DNA from: JBGAPI01 sp044221335
GTDB lineage: Bacteria > Pseudomonadota > Gammaproteobacteria > Xanthomonadales > Ahniellaceae
Reading direction: 5' to 3'
Assembly (NCBI GenBank): GCA_044221335.1
Contig: JBGAPI010000050.1
Location: 1 to 38,663, forward strand
DNA: 38,663 bases
Position 1 is the first letter of the stretch; each line of letters opens with the position of its first letter. A program made the translations under genes and the position numbers. This document shows, piece after piece, positions 19,272 to 27,252 of this stretch. The notes beneath the pieces are model-generated. The model was not told the origin of the DNA. It made no database searches and worked only from the letters and a program-made list of their open reading frames with translations.

Positions 19272-19468
19272 GAACCGGAGGCGGCCTCTCGCGAATTGCC
19301 GACCAGCCACAGCGCGCCGCCGACGACGGCCATGCCGATGCGGATCACCCAGCCCACGGTCGGGCCCCAGAGATCGATCCAGGCCAGGATAATGAACTGC
19401 ATGTTGAGGAAGTGCAGCAGGATCGAGCCGACGCCGAAAAAGAACAGATTGCCGCCCCAGGACTTCAT
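19268..19468 (-). CDS. Small two-helix membrane protein, function unknown
   Basis: A 66-residue protein with two hydrophobic segments: residues 8-30 (FFFGVGSILLHFLNMQFIIL) and 38-58 (VGWVIRIGMAVVGGALWLVG), joined by a short loop with Trp, Asp and Pro. A good Shine-Dalgarno (GAGG, 6 bases before the ATG) supports translation. The TAG stop is within the GTAG end of the REP cluster. It lies 64 bases downstream of the sulfotransferase on the same strand. I recognise no family; it resembles short conserved membrane proteins of this order. Confidence 0.65.
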   Translation of the reverse strand: MKSWGGNLFFFGVGSILLHFLNMQFIILAWIDLWGPTVGWVIRIGMAVVGGALWLVGNSREAASGS

Positions 19469-19532
19469 GGTTGCCTCGTTGTTGGTGGTGGAGTGCGAAG
19501 CGGCGCCGACGCCGGGCCGCTCCGGGTGGGAT

Positions 19533-20354
19533 TCAGGTGTAGCGGAATCGCTTCCGGACCGCGTCCGTCACGCGCTTGACCTCTGCGATCTCGTCGTCGT
19601 TCAGGCGCTCGCGATAGGCGCCGACCCGCTCGCGCGACATCGACTTGCCGTAGTACGCGCTCGCCGAGGGACGCTCGGCCAGGCGATCGAGGTAGGCGTC
19701 GGGCACCGCCCATGCCTGCTCCGGTCGGTAGCGCGCGACGTCGATGCCGGTGAATGCGGCGAGACCGGCGACCGTCTCGGGCGTCCAAGCGACCAGATCC
19801 TCGTAGCGCAGCCAGCGTAGCCGGGAGGAGTCGGCGTCGGCCAGTTCCAGCAAGGGTTCCAGGTAGTGCAGGTACTCGCCGGCGAACACCTCGGCGCCGC
19901 GCTCGTGGCCTCGGCCGGTGCCCTGGGCGGCGCGCCGTCGATCCTGCACCTCGAGCTCGGAGGCCACCTGGTCGAGCGGGTCGCGGACGCAGGCGACGAC
20001 CCGGCATTCCGGGAACATCGCCGCCAGCCGGTCGGCGTGCAGCGCGAGTTCCGGATTCTTCAGCACCAGCGTCGCGGGACCTCCGAGCGCCCGCCATGCG
20101 CGCTCGACGAAGCGCCGGCAGACCTCGGCGCGGAAGTCGAGATAGTCGGGGACGTCGCGGAAGAAGTCCGCGGTCATCCGCTCGAAATTGCCCTCGCACC
20201 AGTCGAAGGCGTCGAGCAGCCGGGTCAGCGGCTGCGCTTCCGCCAGCGTCCTCTGCCCGTTGCCGTGGCAGAGGATGTGGTTCAGCAGCGTGGTGCCGGA
20301 ACGCCGCACGCCGGTGACGATGATCAGGCGCGCGGGCCCGTTCGCGAAGGCCAT
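19533..20354 (-). CDS. PAPS-dependent sulfotransferase family protein
   Basis: A 273-residue sulfotransferase-fold protein predicted to transfer sulfate from PAPS to an unknown acceptor. The 5'-phosphosulfate-binding loop is GVRRSGTTLLNHIL (residues 15-28), and the 3'-phosphate-binding segment is CVRDPLDQVASEL. No signal peptide is visible, so it is cytoplasmic or membrane-associated. nupC ends 19 bases upstream on the same strand, so the two may be co-transcribed. The PAPS source could be cysD-cysNC 4 kb away, though that is only proximity. The substrate cannot be inferred. Confidence 0.8.
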   Translation of the reverse strand: MAFANGPARLIIVTGVRRSGTTLLNHILCHGNGQRTLAEAQPLTRLLDAFDWCEGNFERMTADFFRDVPDYLDFRAEVCRRFVERAWRALGGPATLVLKNPELALHADRLAAMFPECRVVACVRDPLDQVASELEVQDRRRAAQGTGRGHERGAEVFAGEYLHYLEPLLELADADSSRLRWLRYEDLVAWTPETVAGLAAFTGIDVARYRPEQAWAVPDAYLDRLAERPSASAYYGKSMSRERVGAYRERLNDDEIAEVKRVTDAVRKRFRYT

Positions 20355-20373
20355 GGGCGCAGTGCGGTCGCGA

Positions 20374-21660
20374 TCAGCCGCCGATCTGGCTCAGGACGCC
20401 GGCGATGGTCGCGGTCATGAAGGTCGCGATCGAGCCGCCCAGCACGGCGCGCAGGCCGAAGCGGGCGAGGTCGGCGCGACGGTCCGGCGCCAGGCCGCCG
20501 ATGCCGCCGATCTGGATCGCGATCGAGCTGAAATTGGCGAAGCCGCACAAGGCATAGGTCGCGACCAGCGCGCCCTGCTTCGACAGTGCCACGCCGGCGG
20601 TCTTCCCGGCGAGGATGTCGGAGAGGTTCACGTAGGCGACGAACTCGTTCAGGACGACCTTGGTGCCGATCAGGCCGCCGACGATCGTCGCGTCGTCCCA
20701 CGGCACGCCGATCAGCCAGGCGATCGGCGACAGGACGTAGCCCAGGATGGTGGCGAGGTCGGTCGGCTTGCCGATCGCGGCCGACAGGCCGGTGACGTCG
20801 CCGAGCCAGGTGAGCGGCGCATTCAGGAGCGCGATCAGCGCGATGAAGGCGAGCAGCATCGCGCCGACGTTGAGTGCGAGGCGCAGGCCGTCGCCGGCGC
20901 CGGCGGCGGCCGCGTCGATCACGTTGGCGGTGGTCTTCTCGACCTCCATCTTCACGGTGCCGCGGGTCAGTGGTTCGTCGACCTCGGGTGCCAGGATCTT
21001 CGAGATCACCAGCGTCGCCGGCGCCGCCATGATCGAGGCGGCGAGCAGGTGCTTGGCGAAGTAGGCCTGCGCGACCGGATCACCGCCACCCAGCATCTGC
21101 ACGTAAGCCGCGAGCACGCCGCCGGCGATGTGCGCCATGCCGCCGACCATGATGGTGAGCAGCTCCGACTGGGTCATCTTCGGGATGTAGGGGCGAATCG
21201 TCAGCGGTGCCTCGGTCTGGCCGATGAAGACGCTGGCGCACACGCTGGTGGTCTCGGCTCCGGACACGCGCATCACCTTGGTGATCGCCCAGGCCATCGC
21301 GCGGACCACCGTCTGCATGATGTTGAGGTGGTAGAGCACGCCCATCAGGGCGGCGAAGAAGATGATGGTCGGCAGCACCTGGAACGCGAAGATGAAGCCG
21401 CTCTTCGACATGTCCATCAGGCCGCCGAAGATGAAGCCGGAGCCGGCGCTGACATAGCCCAGCACCTTCACGAAGCCCTTGCCGAGCGCGTCGAACACGT
21501 CCTTGCCACCGGGCACCAGAAGCACCAGGGCGGCGAATGCGATCTGCAGCGACACGCCGGTCGCCACCAGCTTCCAGTCGACCGATCGACGGTTGTTGGA
21601 AAACAGCCAGGCGATGCCGATCAGGCAGGCGAGACCGAAGATCCCCTTCAGGATGAACAT
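20374..21660 (-). CDS. nupC: NupC-family concentrative nucleoside transporter
   Basis: A 428-residue inner-membrane symporter (CNT family) that takes up nucleosides with a cation. Many hydrophobic helices are visible. CNT signatures include FIFAFQVLPTIIFFAALMGV, the re-entrant segment ETTSVCASVFIGQTEAPL (the QTEAP substrate site) and a second site with NEFVAY. AAGGG lies 8 bases upstream of the ATG. It is probably co-transcribed with the sulfotransferase. Substrate range (pyrimidine or broad) and the coupling ion are not readable here. Confidence 0.92.
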   Translation of the reverse strand: MFILKGIFGLACLIGIAWLFSNNRRSVDWKLVATGVSLQIAFAALVLLVPGGKDVFDALGKGFVKVLGYVSAGSGFIFGGLMDMSKSGFIFAFQVLPTIIFFAALMGVLYHLNIMQTVVRAMAWAITKVMRVSGAETTSVCASVFIGQTEAPLTIRPYIPKMTQSELLTIMVGGMAHIAGGVLAAYVQMLGGGDPVAQAYFAKHLLAASIMAAPATLVISKILAPEVDEPLTRGTVKMEVEKTTANVIDAAAAGAGDGLRLALNVGAMLLAFIALIALLNAPLTWLGDVTGLSAAIGKPTDLATILGYVLSPIAWLIGVPWDDATIVGGLIGTKVVLNEFVAYVNLSDILAGKTAGVALSKQGALVATYALCGFANFSSIAIQIGGIGGLAPDRRADLARFGLRAVLGGSIATFMTATIAGVLSQIGG

Positions 21661-21864
21661 AAGCGACCCTTCCCCGTGTGCGAACGCGGAAGGCTAGCTG
21701 GTCGGGTTTGGCTCGGGCAAGGAAGCCGCCGCACGGCAGATGGCGCGGAGCGAGGGGCCCCGCGCCCGGGGATGGCGAGCGAGGTCCGGCAGCTACGCCG
21801 CCGATGCGACGACCACACCGCGCATGCCCGGATCGCCCAGGTGAGGCGCTCCGCCCGAAGCCCC

Positions 21865-21870
21865 TACAAT
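21865..21870 (+). promoter_or_regulatory. Possible -10 box implying a leaderless sufU mRNA
   Basis: TACAAT ends 6 bases before the sufU ATG and no Shine-Dalgarno precedes the ATG. If the box is used, the transcript would start at or next to the start codon. The -35 region is weak. Otherwise 21661-21864 holds nothing I recognise. Confidence 0.35.
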
Positions 21871-21876
21871 CCCGGC

Positions 21877-22332
21877 ATGCCGATCGACACCCTGTACACC
21901 GCCGCCGTCCTCGGCCACAACCGCAACCCGCGGCGCTACGGCGACCTGGGTGGCGCGGTGCTGCATGCGCGCGGGCACAACGCGAGCTGCGGCGACCTGA
22001 TCGAAGTCGATGTCGCGCTCGACGGCGGCCGGCTGGTCGACTGGCGCTTCCGCGGCGAGGCCTGCGCGGTGGCGATCGCGGCGGCGTCCATGCTCGACGC
22101 GCTGCCGCTCGGCAACGATCGCGACGGCCTGCAGCGCCTCCGCGACCGCATCGACGGACTGGTCGCCGGCGCGGACCCGGTCGAGGACTACGCCGACCTC
22201 GGCGAACTCGCGCCGCTGTCCGCGCTGCGTGCCTTCCCGGGGCGGCGCAAGTGCGCGCTGCTGCCCATTGCCACCCTGTGCGCCGCGGTCGACCGCCGCG
22301 GCGAGACTCGCACCGAGGATTCCGACGCGTGA
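21877..22332 (+). CDS. sufU: SufU-type iron-sulfur scaffold/sulfur-relay protein
   Basis: A 151-residue IscU-fold protein that accepts sulfur from the cysteine desulfurase SufS. The conserved ligands are Cys38 and Asp40 (SCGD), Cys63 (GEAC) and Cys126 (RRKCALL). The longer spacing between Cys63 and Cys126 is typical of SufU rather than IscU. Its stop overlaps the GTG start of the GNAT gene (GTGA), so the two are translationally coupled. The partner genes sufB, C, D and S are not in this window, and a nucleoside transporter lies upstream on the other strand. Confidence 0.9.
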   Translation: MPIDTLYTAAVLGHNRNPRRYGDLGGAVLHARGHNASCGDLIEVDVALDGGRLVDWRFRGEACAVAIAAASMLDALPLGNDRDGLQRLRDRIDGLVAGADPVEDYADLGELAPLSALRAFPGRRKCALLPIATLCAAVDRRGETRTEDSDA

Positions 22333-22859
22333 CCGATGACCTGACCTACCGCTTCGCCACCGACGCTGACATCGCCACGCTCGTTCCCCTGGTCGAATCG
22401 GCCTATCGCGGCGACGCCAGCCGGGTCGGCTGGACCACCGAGGCCGACCTGCTCGAAGGCCAGCGCACCGACCCCGCGAGTCTCGCCGCGCTGATCGCGG
22501 AGACCGACAGCCGCATCGTGCTGGCCCATGCCGGCAGCGAGCTGGTCGCCTGCGCGAACCTCAAGCGCCACGGCGGCGACCGCTGCTACTTCGGCCTGTT
22601 CTCCGTGCGACCGAGCCTGCAGGGCGGCGGCGTCGGCCGCCGGATGCTCGCGGAATGCGAGCGGCGCGCGCGGGAGGATCTCGCCTGCTCCGTCATGGAC
22701 ATGTCGGTGATCGTGCAGCGCCCCGAGCTGATCGCCTGGTACGTCCGCCGCGGCTACCGCGACACCGGGCGGCGCAAGCCCTTTCCCTACGGCGACCTGA
22801 AGAACGGCAGGCCCTTGCGCGACGATCTCGAGTTCGTCGTGATGGAGAAGACCCTGTGA
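22329..22859 (+). CDS. GNAT-family N-acetyltransferase
   Basis: A 176-residue acetyl-CoA-dependent acetyltransferase. The N-terminal strand-helix (TYRFATDADIATLVPLVES) and motif A (FSVRPSLQGGGVGRRML, acetyl-CoA pyrophosphate loop) are clear, and a YVRRGYRDTG segment marks the GNAT C-terminal half. The GTG start overlaps the sufU stop, and its own stop overlaps the Rieske start, so it sits in the middle of a tightly coupled trio. The substrate is unknown; the location suggests a role tied to Fe-S handling, but that is inference. Confidence 0.85.
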   Translation: MTDDLTYRFATDADIATLVPLVESAYRGDASRVGWTTEADLLEGQRTDPASLAALIAETDSRIVLAHAGSELVACANLKRHGGDRCYFGLFSVRPSLQGGGVGRRMLAECERRAREDLACSVMDMSVIVQRPELIAWYVRRGYRDTGRRKPFPYGDLKNGRPLRDDLEFVVMEKTL

Positions 22860-23176
22860 GCGACTGGCAGCGGGTCTGCGCGCTCGGCGAGCTGCTGCCC
22901 GGCGAGCGCAGGGTCGTCGAGGTCGATGGCGCGATGGTCGCGCTGTTCAACATCGACGGCACGATCTACGCGATCGAGGACGTCTGCACGCACGATGGCG
23001 GCGAGCTCGCGAGCGGCCGCCTCGACCTCTACGAGATCGAATGTCCCCGCCACCTGGCGCGTTTCGACGTGCGCACCGGCGCGGCACGCTGTCCGCCGGC
23101 CTACACGCCGACCGCGGTGATTCCGGTGAAGATCGAGGACGGCGCGGTCTTCGTCCGCGACGATCGCTGGGACTGA
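22856..23176 (+). CDS. Rieske-type [2Fe-2S] ferredoxin
   Basis: A 106-residue small Rieske protein of the oxygenase-ferredoxin type, a soluble electron carrier. The cluster ligands are Cys44-Thr-His46 and Cys63-Pro-Arg-His66 (C-x-H-x16-C-x2-H). The residue after His66 is Leu, where most family members have Gly (HG), a mild oddity near the cluster. The GTG start overlaps the GNAT stop (GTGA). Small Rieske proteins are often found at the end of suf operons, which matches the coupling to sufU here. No oxygenase gene is nearby. Confidence 0.88.
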   Translation: MSDWQRVCALGELLPGERRVVEVDGAMVALFNIDGTIYAIEDVCTHDGGELASGRLDLYEIECPRHLARFDVRTGAARCPPAYTPTAVIPVKIEDGAVFVRDDRWD

Positions 23177-23198
23177 GCGGCGCGGCACCGGCGGCTCG

Positions 23199-23212
23199 GG
23201 GCGGGCCCGCCC
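23199..23212. repeat. GC palindrome between convergent genes
   Basis: GGGCGGGCCCGCCC is a perfect 14-bp palindrome between the Rieske and chalcone-isomerase-like genes. It may be a decayed REP or a weak bidirectional transcription barrier; there is no U-run and no GTAG head. Confidence 0.35.
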
Positions 23213-23249
23213 GCCTTCGCGGGGAAACCGGGCGCGGCCCGATGTCCGC

Positions 23250-23876
23250 TCAGTTCTTCGCTCCGTCGTCGGGCTTCGACGCGCCGAGCAGATCGCGGCG
23301 CTGTTCGTTGTCGACGCCAAGCCACAGCGAGATCAGCGCGCGGCTGAGGTCGACACCCGCGAAGCGCGCGATCTCGCTGCCGGGCCGGCGCACGCGGATG
23401 CCCTGCTCGGGGTCGTAGTCGATCACCGTCTGGCTGTCGCGCGCGCCGCCGCCGATCGCGGCCGCCAGGCGCGCGAAGGAGGACTTCATGGATTCCTTCT
23501 GGGTCGGATCGAGCTTCAGCTGGTCGAAGCGTCCGGTCCAGTACTTGCCGGCGTCGGCCTGCGCGAACTCCGGTGCGACCAGCCAGTGGATCACCAGCCG
23601 GAACGGGGCCTGCGCGGACTGCAGTTCGGCCAGCGTGTTGTGCTTGCTGTCGGTGTAGAGCACCAGCAGCTGGAACGGCAGGAAGCTGCGATCGACGGCG
23701 GTGGCGCCCTGCAGCGACAGCACGCTGCCGGTGTCCTCGATCTTGACCTTCTCGGCGAACATCACGCCGCGAACGTCGCGCGCCCCCGCGTCGCTGCCGA
23801 TACCGAGGGCCGTGGCCGCCAGCAGCAGGGACAGCAGGGCGCGACGAGTGCCGCGGAGGAACGGGACGAGCTTCAT
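23250..23876 (-). CDS. Exported chalcone-isomerase-like protein
   Basis: A 208-residue protein with an N-terminal signal (MKLVPFLRGTRRALLSLLLA, then ATALGIGSDAGA). The body opens with VRGVMFAEKVKIEDTGSVL, followed by a segment ending in LLVLYTDSK, which resembles the periplasmic chalcone-isomerase-like fold found in proteobacteria; function there is unknown and not flavonoid synthesis. The start overlaps the queD stop (ATGA). ATG 23876 was chosen for the signal peptide; an ATG 8 codons upstream lies within queD. Family assignment is moderate. Confidence 0.65.
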   Translation of the reverse strand: MKLVPFLRGTRRALLSLLLAATALGIGSDAGARDVRGVMFAEKVKIEDTGSVLSLQGATAVDRSFLPFQLLVLYTDSKHNTLAELQSAQAPFRLVIHWLVAPEFAQADAGKYWTGRFDQLKLDPTQKESMKSSFARLAAAIGGGARDSQTVIDYDPEQGIRVRRPGSEIARFAGVDLSRALISLWLGVDNEQRRDLLGASKPDDGAKN

Positions 23877-24235
23877 GGCGACGGACCCTCGTAGCTGCAC
23901 CCGGAGGTGCAGGTCTCATGCACGGTGACGCGCGACAGCAGGGGCAGGCGGGGCTTCAGGCGCTCCCACACCCATTCTGCCAGCCGTTCGCTGGTCGGGT
24001 TGGAAAGGCCCTCGACCTCGTTCAGGTAGCGGTGATCGAGCGCGTCGAAGATCGGGGCGAACGCGGACTTCAGTTCCGCGAAGTCGCAGATCCAGCCGGT
24101 GGCGGGGTCGACCTCGCCGCTGACCCGGACCTCGATCCGGAAGGAATGGCCGTGCAGGCGCGCGCACTTGTGGCCTTCCGGGACCATCGGCAGGCGATGG
24201 GCGGCTTCCAGGGTGAAGGTCTTGAACAGGTCCAC
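23873..24235 (-). CDS. queD: 6-carboxy-5,6,7,8-tetrahydropterin synthase (QueD)
   Basis: Converts dihydroneopterin triphosphate to carboxytetrahydropterin in queuosine/7-deazaguanine synthesis. Zinc ligands are His13, His28 and His30 (AAHRLP, LHGHSF), the catalytic Cys is 24 (GHKC), and Asp67-His68 and His106-Glu107 complete the site. The C-terminus has CTSGCSYEG. The GTG start at 24235 gives the normal 120 residues, and a TACAAT -10 box at 24266-24271 would place the transcript start only about 24 bases upstream, excluding the earlier in-frame ATGs. It is divergent from cysD. Confidence 0.92.
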   Translation of the reverse strand: MDLFKTFTLEAAHRLPMVPEGHKCARLHGHSFRIEVRVSGEVDPATGWICDFAELKSAFAPIFDALDHRYLNEVEGLSNPTSERLAEWVWERLKPRLPLLSRVTVHETCTSGCSYEGPSP

Positions 24236-24265
24236 GGGTGGATCCGGGTGACGAAACGTTGCCGC

Positions 24266-24271
24266 ATTGTA
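24266..24271 (-). promoter_or_regulatory. Probable -10 box of queD
   Basis: TACAAT on the minus strand, with a predicted start near 24259. The -35 is weak. It supports the GTG start for queD. Confidence 0.4.
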
Positions 24272-24396
24272 GCGGGCCCGGCATATGGTCATGGTCCTCC
24301 GGGACTTGATTTGCGCGTGCAACGCGGCACAGTTCGCGCTTCCCGCGGCGGCTGCCGCCGCCTTGCCACCCCCGTCCCCGGAGATTTTCCGCCGCC

Positions 24397-25293
24397 GTGT
24401 CCGACCCCCTCGATCGGCTGGAAGCCGAGAGCATCCACATCTTCCGCGAGGTGGTCGCCGAGTGCGACCGGCCGGTGCTGCTGTATTCGATCGGCAAGGA
24501 CAGTGCGGTGCTGCTGCATCTGGCGCGGAAGGCCTTCTTCCCGGCCGCCTTGCCCTTCCCGCTGCTGCACGTCGATACCACCTGGAAGTTCCGCGACATG
24601 TACGCGCTGCGCGACCAGGTCGCCACGGCGCCGGGGACCGAACTGCTGGTGCACCGCAACCCGGAGGCGCTGGCCGCCGGGATCAATCCGTTCGACCATG
24701 GTTCGTCCGTCCACACCGACCTGTGGAAGACCCAGGGCCTGAAGCAGGCGCTGGACCAGCACGGCTTCGACGCGGCCTTCGGCGGAGCCCGCCGCGACGA
24801 GGAGAAGTCGCGCGCGAAGGAGCGGATCTTCTCGTTCCGTGCCGTCGGCCACCAGTGGGATCCGAAGAACCAGCGCCCGGAGCTGTGGCGCCTGTTCAAC
24901 ACCCGCAAGGCCAAGGGCGAGAGCATCCGGGTGTTCCCGCTGTCGAACTGGACCGAACTCGACATCTGGCAGTACATCGAGCGCGAGGGCATCGCCGTGG
25001 TGCCGCTGTACTTCGCCGCCGAACGTCCGGTGGTGTCCCGCGACGGACAGTGGTTCATGGTCGACGACGAACGCTTCCGGCTGGCGCCCGGCGAGGTGCC
25101 GGAACGGCGCCGGGTGCGCTTCCGCACGCTCGGCTGCTATCCGCTGACCGCCGGCATCGAGTCCGATGCCGACAGCCTCGCCGCGATCATCGCGGAGATG
25201 AAGATCGCGCGGAAATCCGAGCGCGCCGGCCGCACCATCGACCACGATGCCGCCGCGTCGATGGAGAAGAAGAAGCGCGAGGGGTATTTCTAG
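24397..25293 (+). CDS. cysD: Sulfate adenylyltransferase subunit 2
   Basis: The small, AMP-forming subunit of ATP sulfurylase, making APS from sulfate and ATP. The PP-loop of the ATP pyrophosphatase family is YSIGKDSAVLLHLARKAF (residues 30-47), and GGARRDEEKSRAKERIFS is the characteristic CysD segment. The length of 298 residues is usual. The start is the GTG at 24397, fixed by the SDPLDRLEAESIHIFREV N-terminus; GGAG is about 15 bases upstream. cysNC starts 2 bases after the stop. Confidence 0.96.
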   Translation: MSDPLDRLEAESIHIFREVVAECDRPVLLYSIGKDSAVLLHLARKAFFPAALPFPLLHVDTTWKFRDMYALRDQVATAPGTELLVHRNPEALAAGINPFDHGSSVHTDLWKTQGLKQALDQHGFDAAFGGARRDEEKSRAKERIFSFRAVGHQWDPKNQRPELWRLFNTRKAKGESIRVFPLSNWTELDIWQYIEREGIAVVPLYFAAERPVVSRDGQWFMVDDERFRLAPGEVPERRRVRFRTLGCYPLTAGIESDADSLAAIIAEMKIARKSERAGRTIDHDAAASMEKKKREGYF

Positions 25294-25295
25294 CG

Positions 25296-27191
25296 ATGAG
25301 CTCCGCGACCCAACGGACACCCGAGCCGGAATCCGCCGCCGAACGCGAGCACGGCCTGCTGCGCTTCCTGACCTGCGGCAGCGTCGACGACGGCAAGAGC
25401 ACGCTGATCGGGCGACTGCTCTACGACACCGGCGCGCTCTACGACGACCAGCTCGACACGCTGTCCGCCGACTCGGCGCGGGTCGGTACCCGTGGCCGGG
25501 AGATCGACTATGCCCTGCTGCTCGATGGCCTTGCCGCCGAGCGCGAGCAGGGGATCACGATCGACGTCGCCTACCGCTACTTCCAGACCGCCGCGCGCAA
25601 GTTCATCGTCGCGGACACTCCAGGCCACGAGCAGTACACCCGCAACATGGTGACCGGCGCCAGCACCGCCGATCTCGCCATCATCCTGCTCGACGCCTCG
25701 AAAGGGGTGCTGACCCAGACCCGTCGCCATACCTTCCTCGCCCACCTGCTCGGCATCCGCCGGCTGGTGCTCGCCGTCAACAAGATGGACCTGGTGGGCT
25801 ATGACCGCGCGCGCTTCGAGGCGCTCGTGGCCGACTACCAGGACTTCGCCGCGCGACTGCCGGGGCTGTCGATCCAGGCCATCCCGCTGTCCGGGGTGAA
25901 CGGCGACAACGTCACCGCGGCCTCGCCGAACACGCCCTGGTACGCCGGCCCGACCCTGCTCGCGCACCTCGAGACGGTGGCGCTGCCGGATACGGCCGAT
26001 GCCGCGCCGTTCCGGCTGCCGGTGCAATGGGTCAATCGTCCGGACGCCCGTTTCCGCGGCTTCGCCGGCACCGTGACCAGCGGCGCGATCGCCGTCGGCG
26101 AGCGCGTGCGGGTGCTGCCGTCGGGGCGGGAAAGCACCGTCGCCCGGATCGTCACTGCCGATGGCGACCTGCCGCGGGCAGTCAGCGAGCAGGCGATCAC
26201 GCTGACGCTTGCCGACGAGATCGACATCAGCCGAGGCGACGTGATCGCGGCTGCCGCGGAACCCGTCGCGATCGGCCGCCAGTTCGAGGCCACCGTCGTC
26301 TGGATGCACGACGCGCCGCTGCTGCGCGGTCGCAGCTACCTGATCAAGCTCGGTACCCGCACGGTCGGCGCCACCGTCGCGCCGATCAAGCACCGGCTCG
26401 ACATCAACACGCTCACCGAGCAGCCGGCCGAGGAGCTGGCGTTGAACGAGATCGGCGTCGTCGAGATCGAGTTCGACCAGGCGGTCGCCTACGAGCCCTT
26501 CGCGACCTCGCGCGATCTCGGCGGCTTCATCGTGATCGACCGGCTGTCCAACGCCACCGTCGGCGCCGGCATGATCCATTTCGCGCTGCGCCGCTCCGAC
26601 AACGTGCACTGGCAGGCGGTCGACATCGACAAGGCCGCGCGCGCCGGCGCCAAGCACCAGCGCCCCTGCGTGCTGTGGTTCACCGGCCTGTCCGGCGCCG
26701 GCAAGTCGACCATCGCCAACCTCGTCGAGAAGCGCCTGTTCGCGCGCGGCCAGCACACCTACCTGCTCGACGGCGACAACGTCCGCCACGGCCTCAACAA
26801 GGACCTGGGCTTCACCGAGGCGGACCGGGTCGAGAACATCCGTCGCGTGGCCGAGGTGGCGAAGCTGATGGTCGATGCCGGCCTGATCGTGATGACGGCG
26901 TTCATCTCGCCGTTCCGCAGCGAGCGCGACATGGCGCGCCGGCTGTTCGGCGAGGGCGAGTTCATCGAGGTCTACGTCGACACCGCGCTCGCGGTCGCCG
27001 AGCTGCGCGACGTCAAGGGGCTCTATCGCAAGGCCCGTCGCGGCGAGCTGAAGAACTTCACCGGCATCGACTCGCCCTACGAGCCGCCGCTGGCGGCCGA
27101 ACTCCGGGTCGACACCTCGGTCGTCGATGCCGATGCTGCGGCGGAGCGGATCGTCGAGCACCTCGAGGCGTTGGGGCGACTGAGATCGTAG
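25296..27191 (+). CDS. cysNC: CysN-CysC fusion: sulfate adenylyltransferase GTPase subunit/APS kinase
   Basis: A bifunctional 631-residue protein: the CysN half drives APS formation by GTP hydrolysis, and the CysC half phosphorylates APS to PAPS. The GTPase motifs are GSVDDGKST (28-36), DTPGH (107-111) and NKMD (162-165), followed by EF-Tu-like beta-barrel domains to about residue 440. The APS kinase P-loop GLSGAGKST is at 464-472, with the DGDNVRHGL motif after it. The fused form is common in Xanthomonadales. Its TAG stop (27189-27191) is the GTAG head of the next REP. No cysH, cysI or cysJ is present. Confidence 0.96.
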   Translation: MSSATQRTPEPESAAEREHGLLRFLTCGSVDDGKSTLIGRLLYDTGALYDDQLDTLSADSARVGTRGREIDYALLLDGLAAEREQGITIDVAYRYFQTAARKFIVADTPGHEQYTRNMVTGASTADLAIILLDASKGVLTQTRRHTFLAHLLGIRRLVLAVNKMDLVGYDRARFEALVADYQDFAARLPGLSIQAIPLSGVNGDNVTAASPNTPWYAGPTLLAHLETVALPDTADAAPFRLPVQWVNRPDARFRGFAGTVTSGAIAVGERVRVLPSGRESTVARIVTADGDLPRAVSEQAITLTLADEIDISRGDVIAAAAEPVAIGRQFEATVVWMHDAPLLRGRSYLIKLGTRTVGATVAPIKHRLDINTLTEQPAEELALNEIGVVEIEFDQAVAYEPFATSRDLGGFIVIDRLSNATVGAGMIHFALRRSDNVHWQAVDIDKAARAGAKHQRPCVLWFTGLSGAGKSTIANLVEKRLFARGQHTYLLDGDNVRHGLNKDLGFTEADRVENIRRVAEVAKLMVDAGLIVMTAFISPFRSERDMARRLFGEGEFIEVYVDTALAVAELRDVKGLYRKARRGELKNFTGIDSPYEPPLAAELRVDTSVVDADAAAERIVEHLEALGRLRS

Positions 27192-27250
27192 GGCGGGCTC
27201 TGCCCGCCATCTCCGAAACGCCTCGCCATGGCGGGCAATGCCCGCCCGAT
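27188..27250. repeat. Paired REP between convergent cysNC and terB-like gene
   Basis: GTAG followed by GGCGGGC-tct-GCCCGCC (27192-27208), then 21 bases, then GGCGGGC-aat-GCCCGCC (27230-27246) preceded by CCTCGCCAT. The second copy has the same CCTCGC lead-in as the 68-bp array. Together they form a BIME-like doublet. The first GTAG provides the cysNC stop. Confidence 0.85.
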
Positions 27251-27252
27251 GA

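Noticed and set aside
24236..24396. Riboswitch (preQ1 or SAM type) in the queD/cysD gap
   Set aside because: The queD leader would be only about 24 bases and no aptamer-like stems were seen in the cysD leader.
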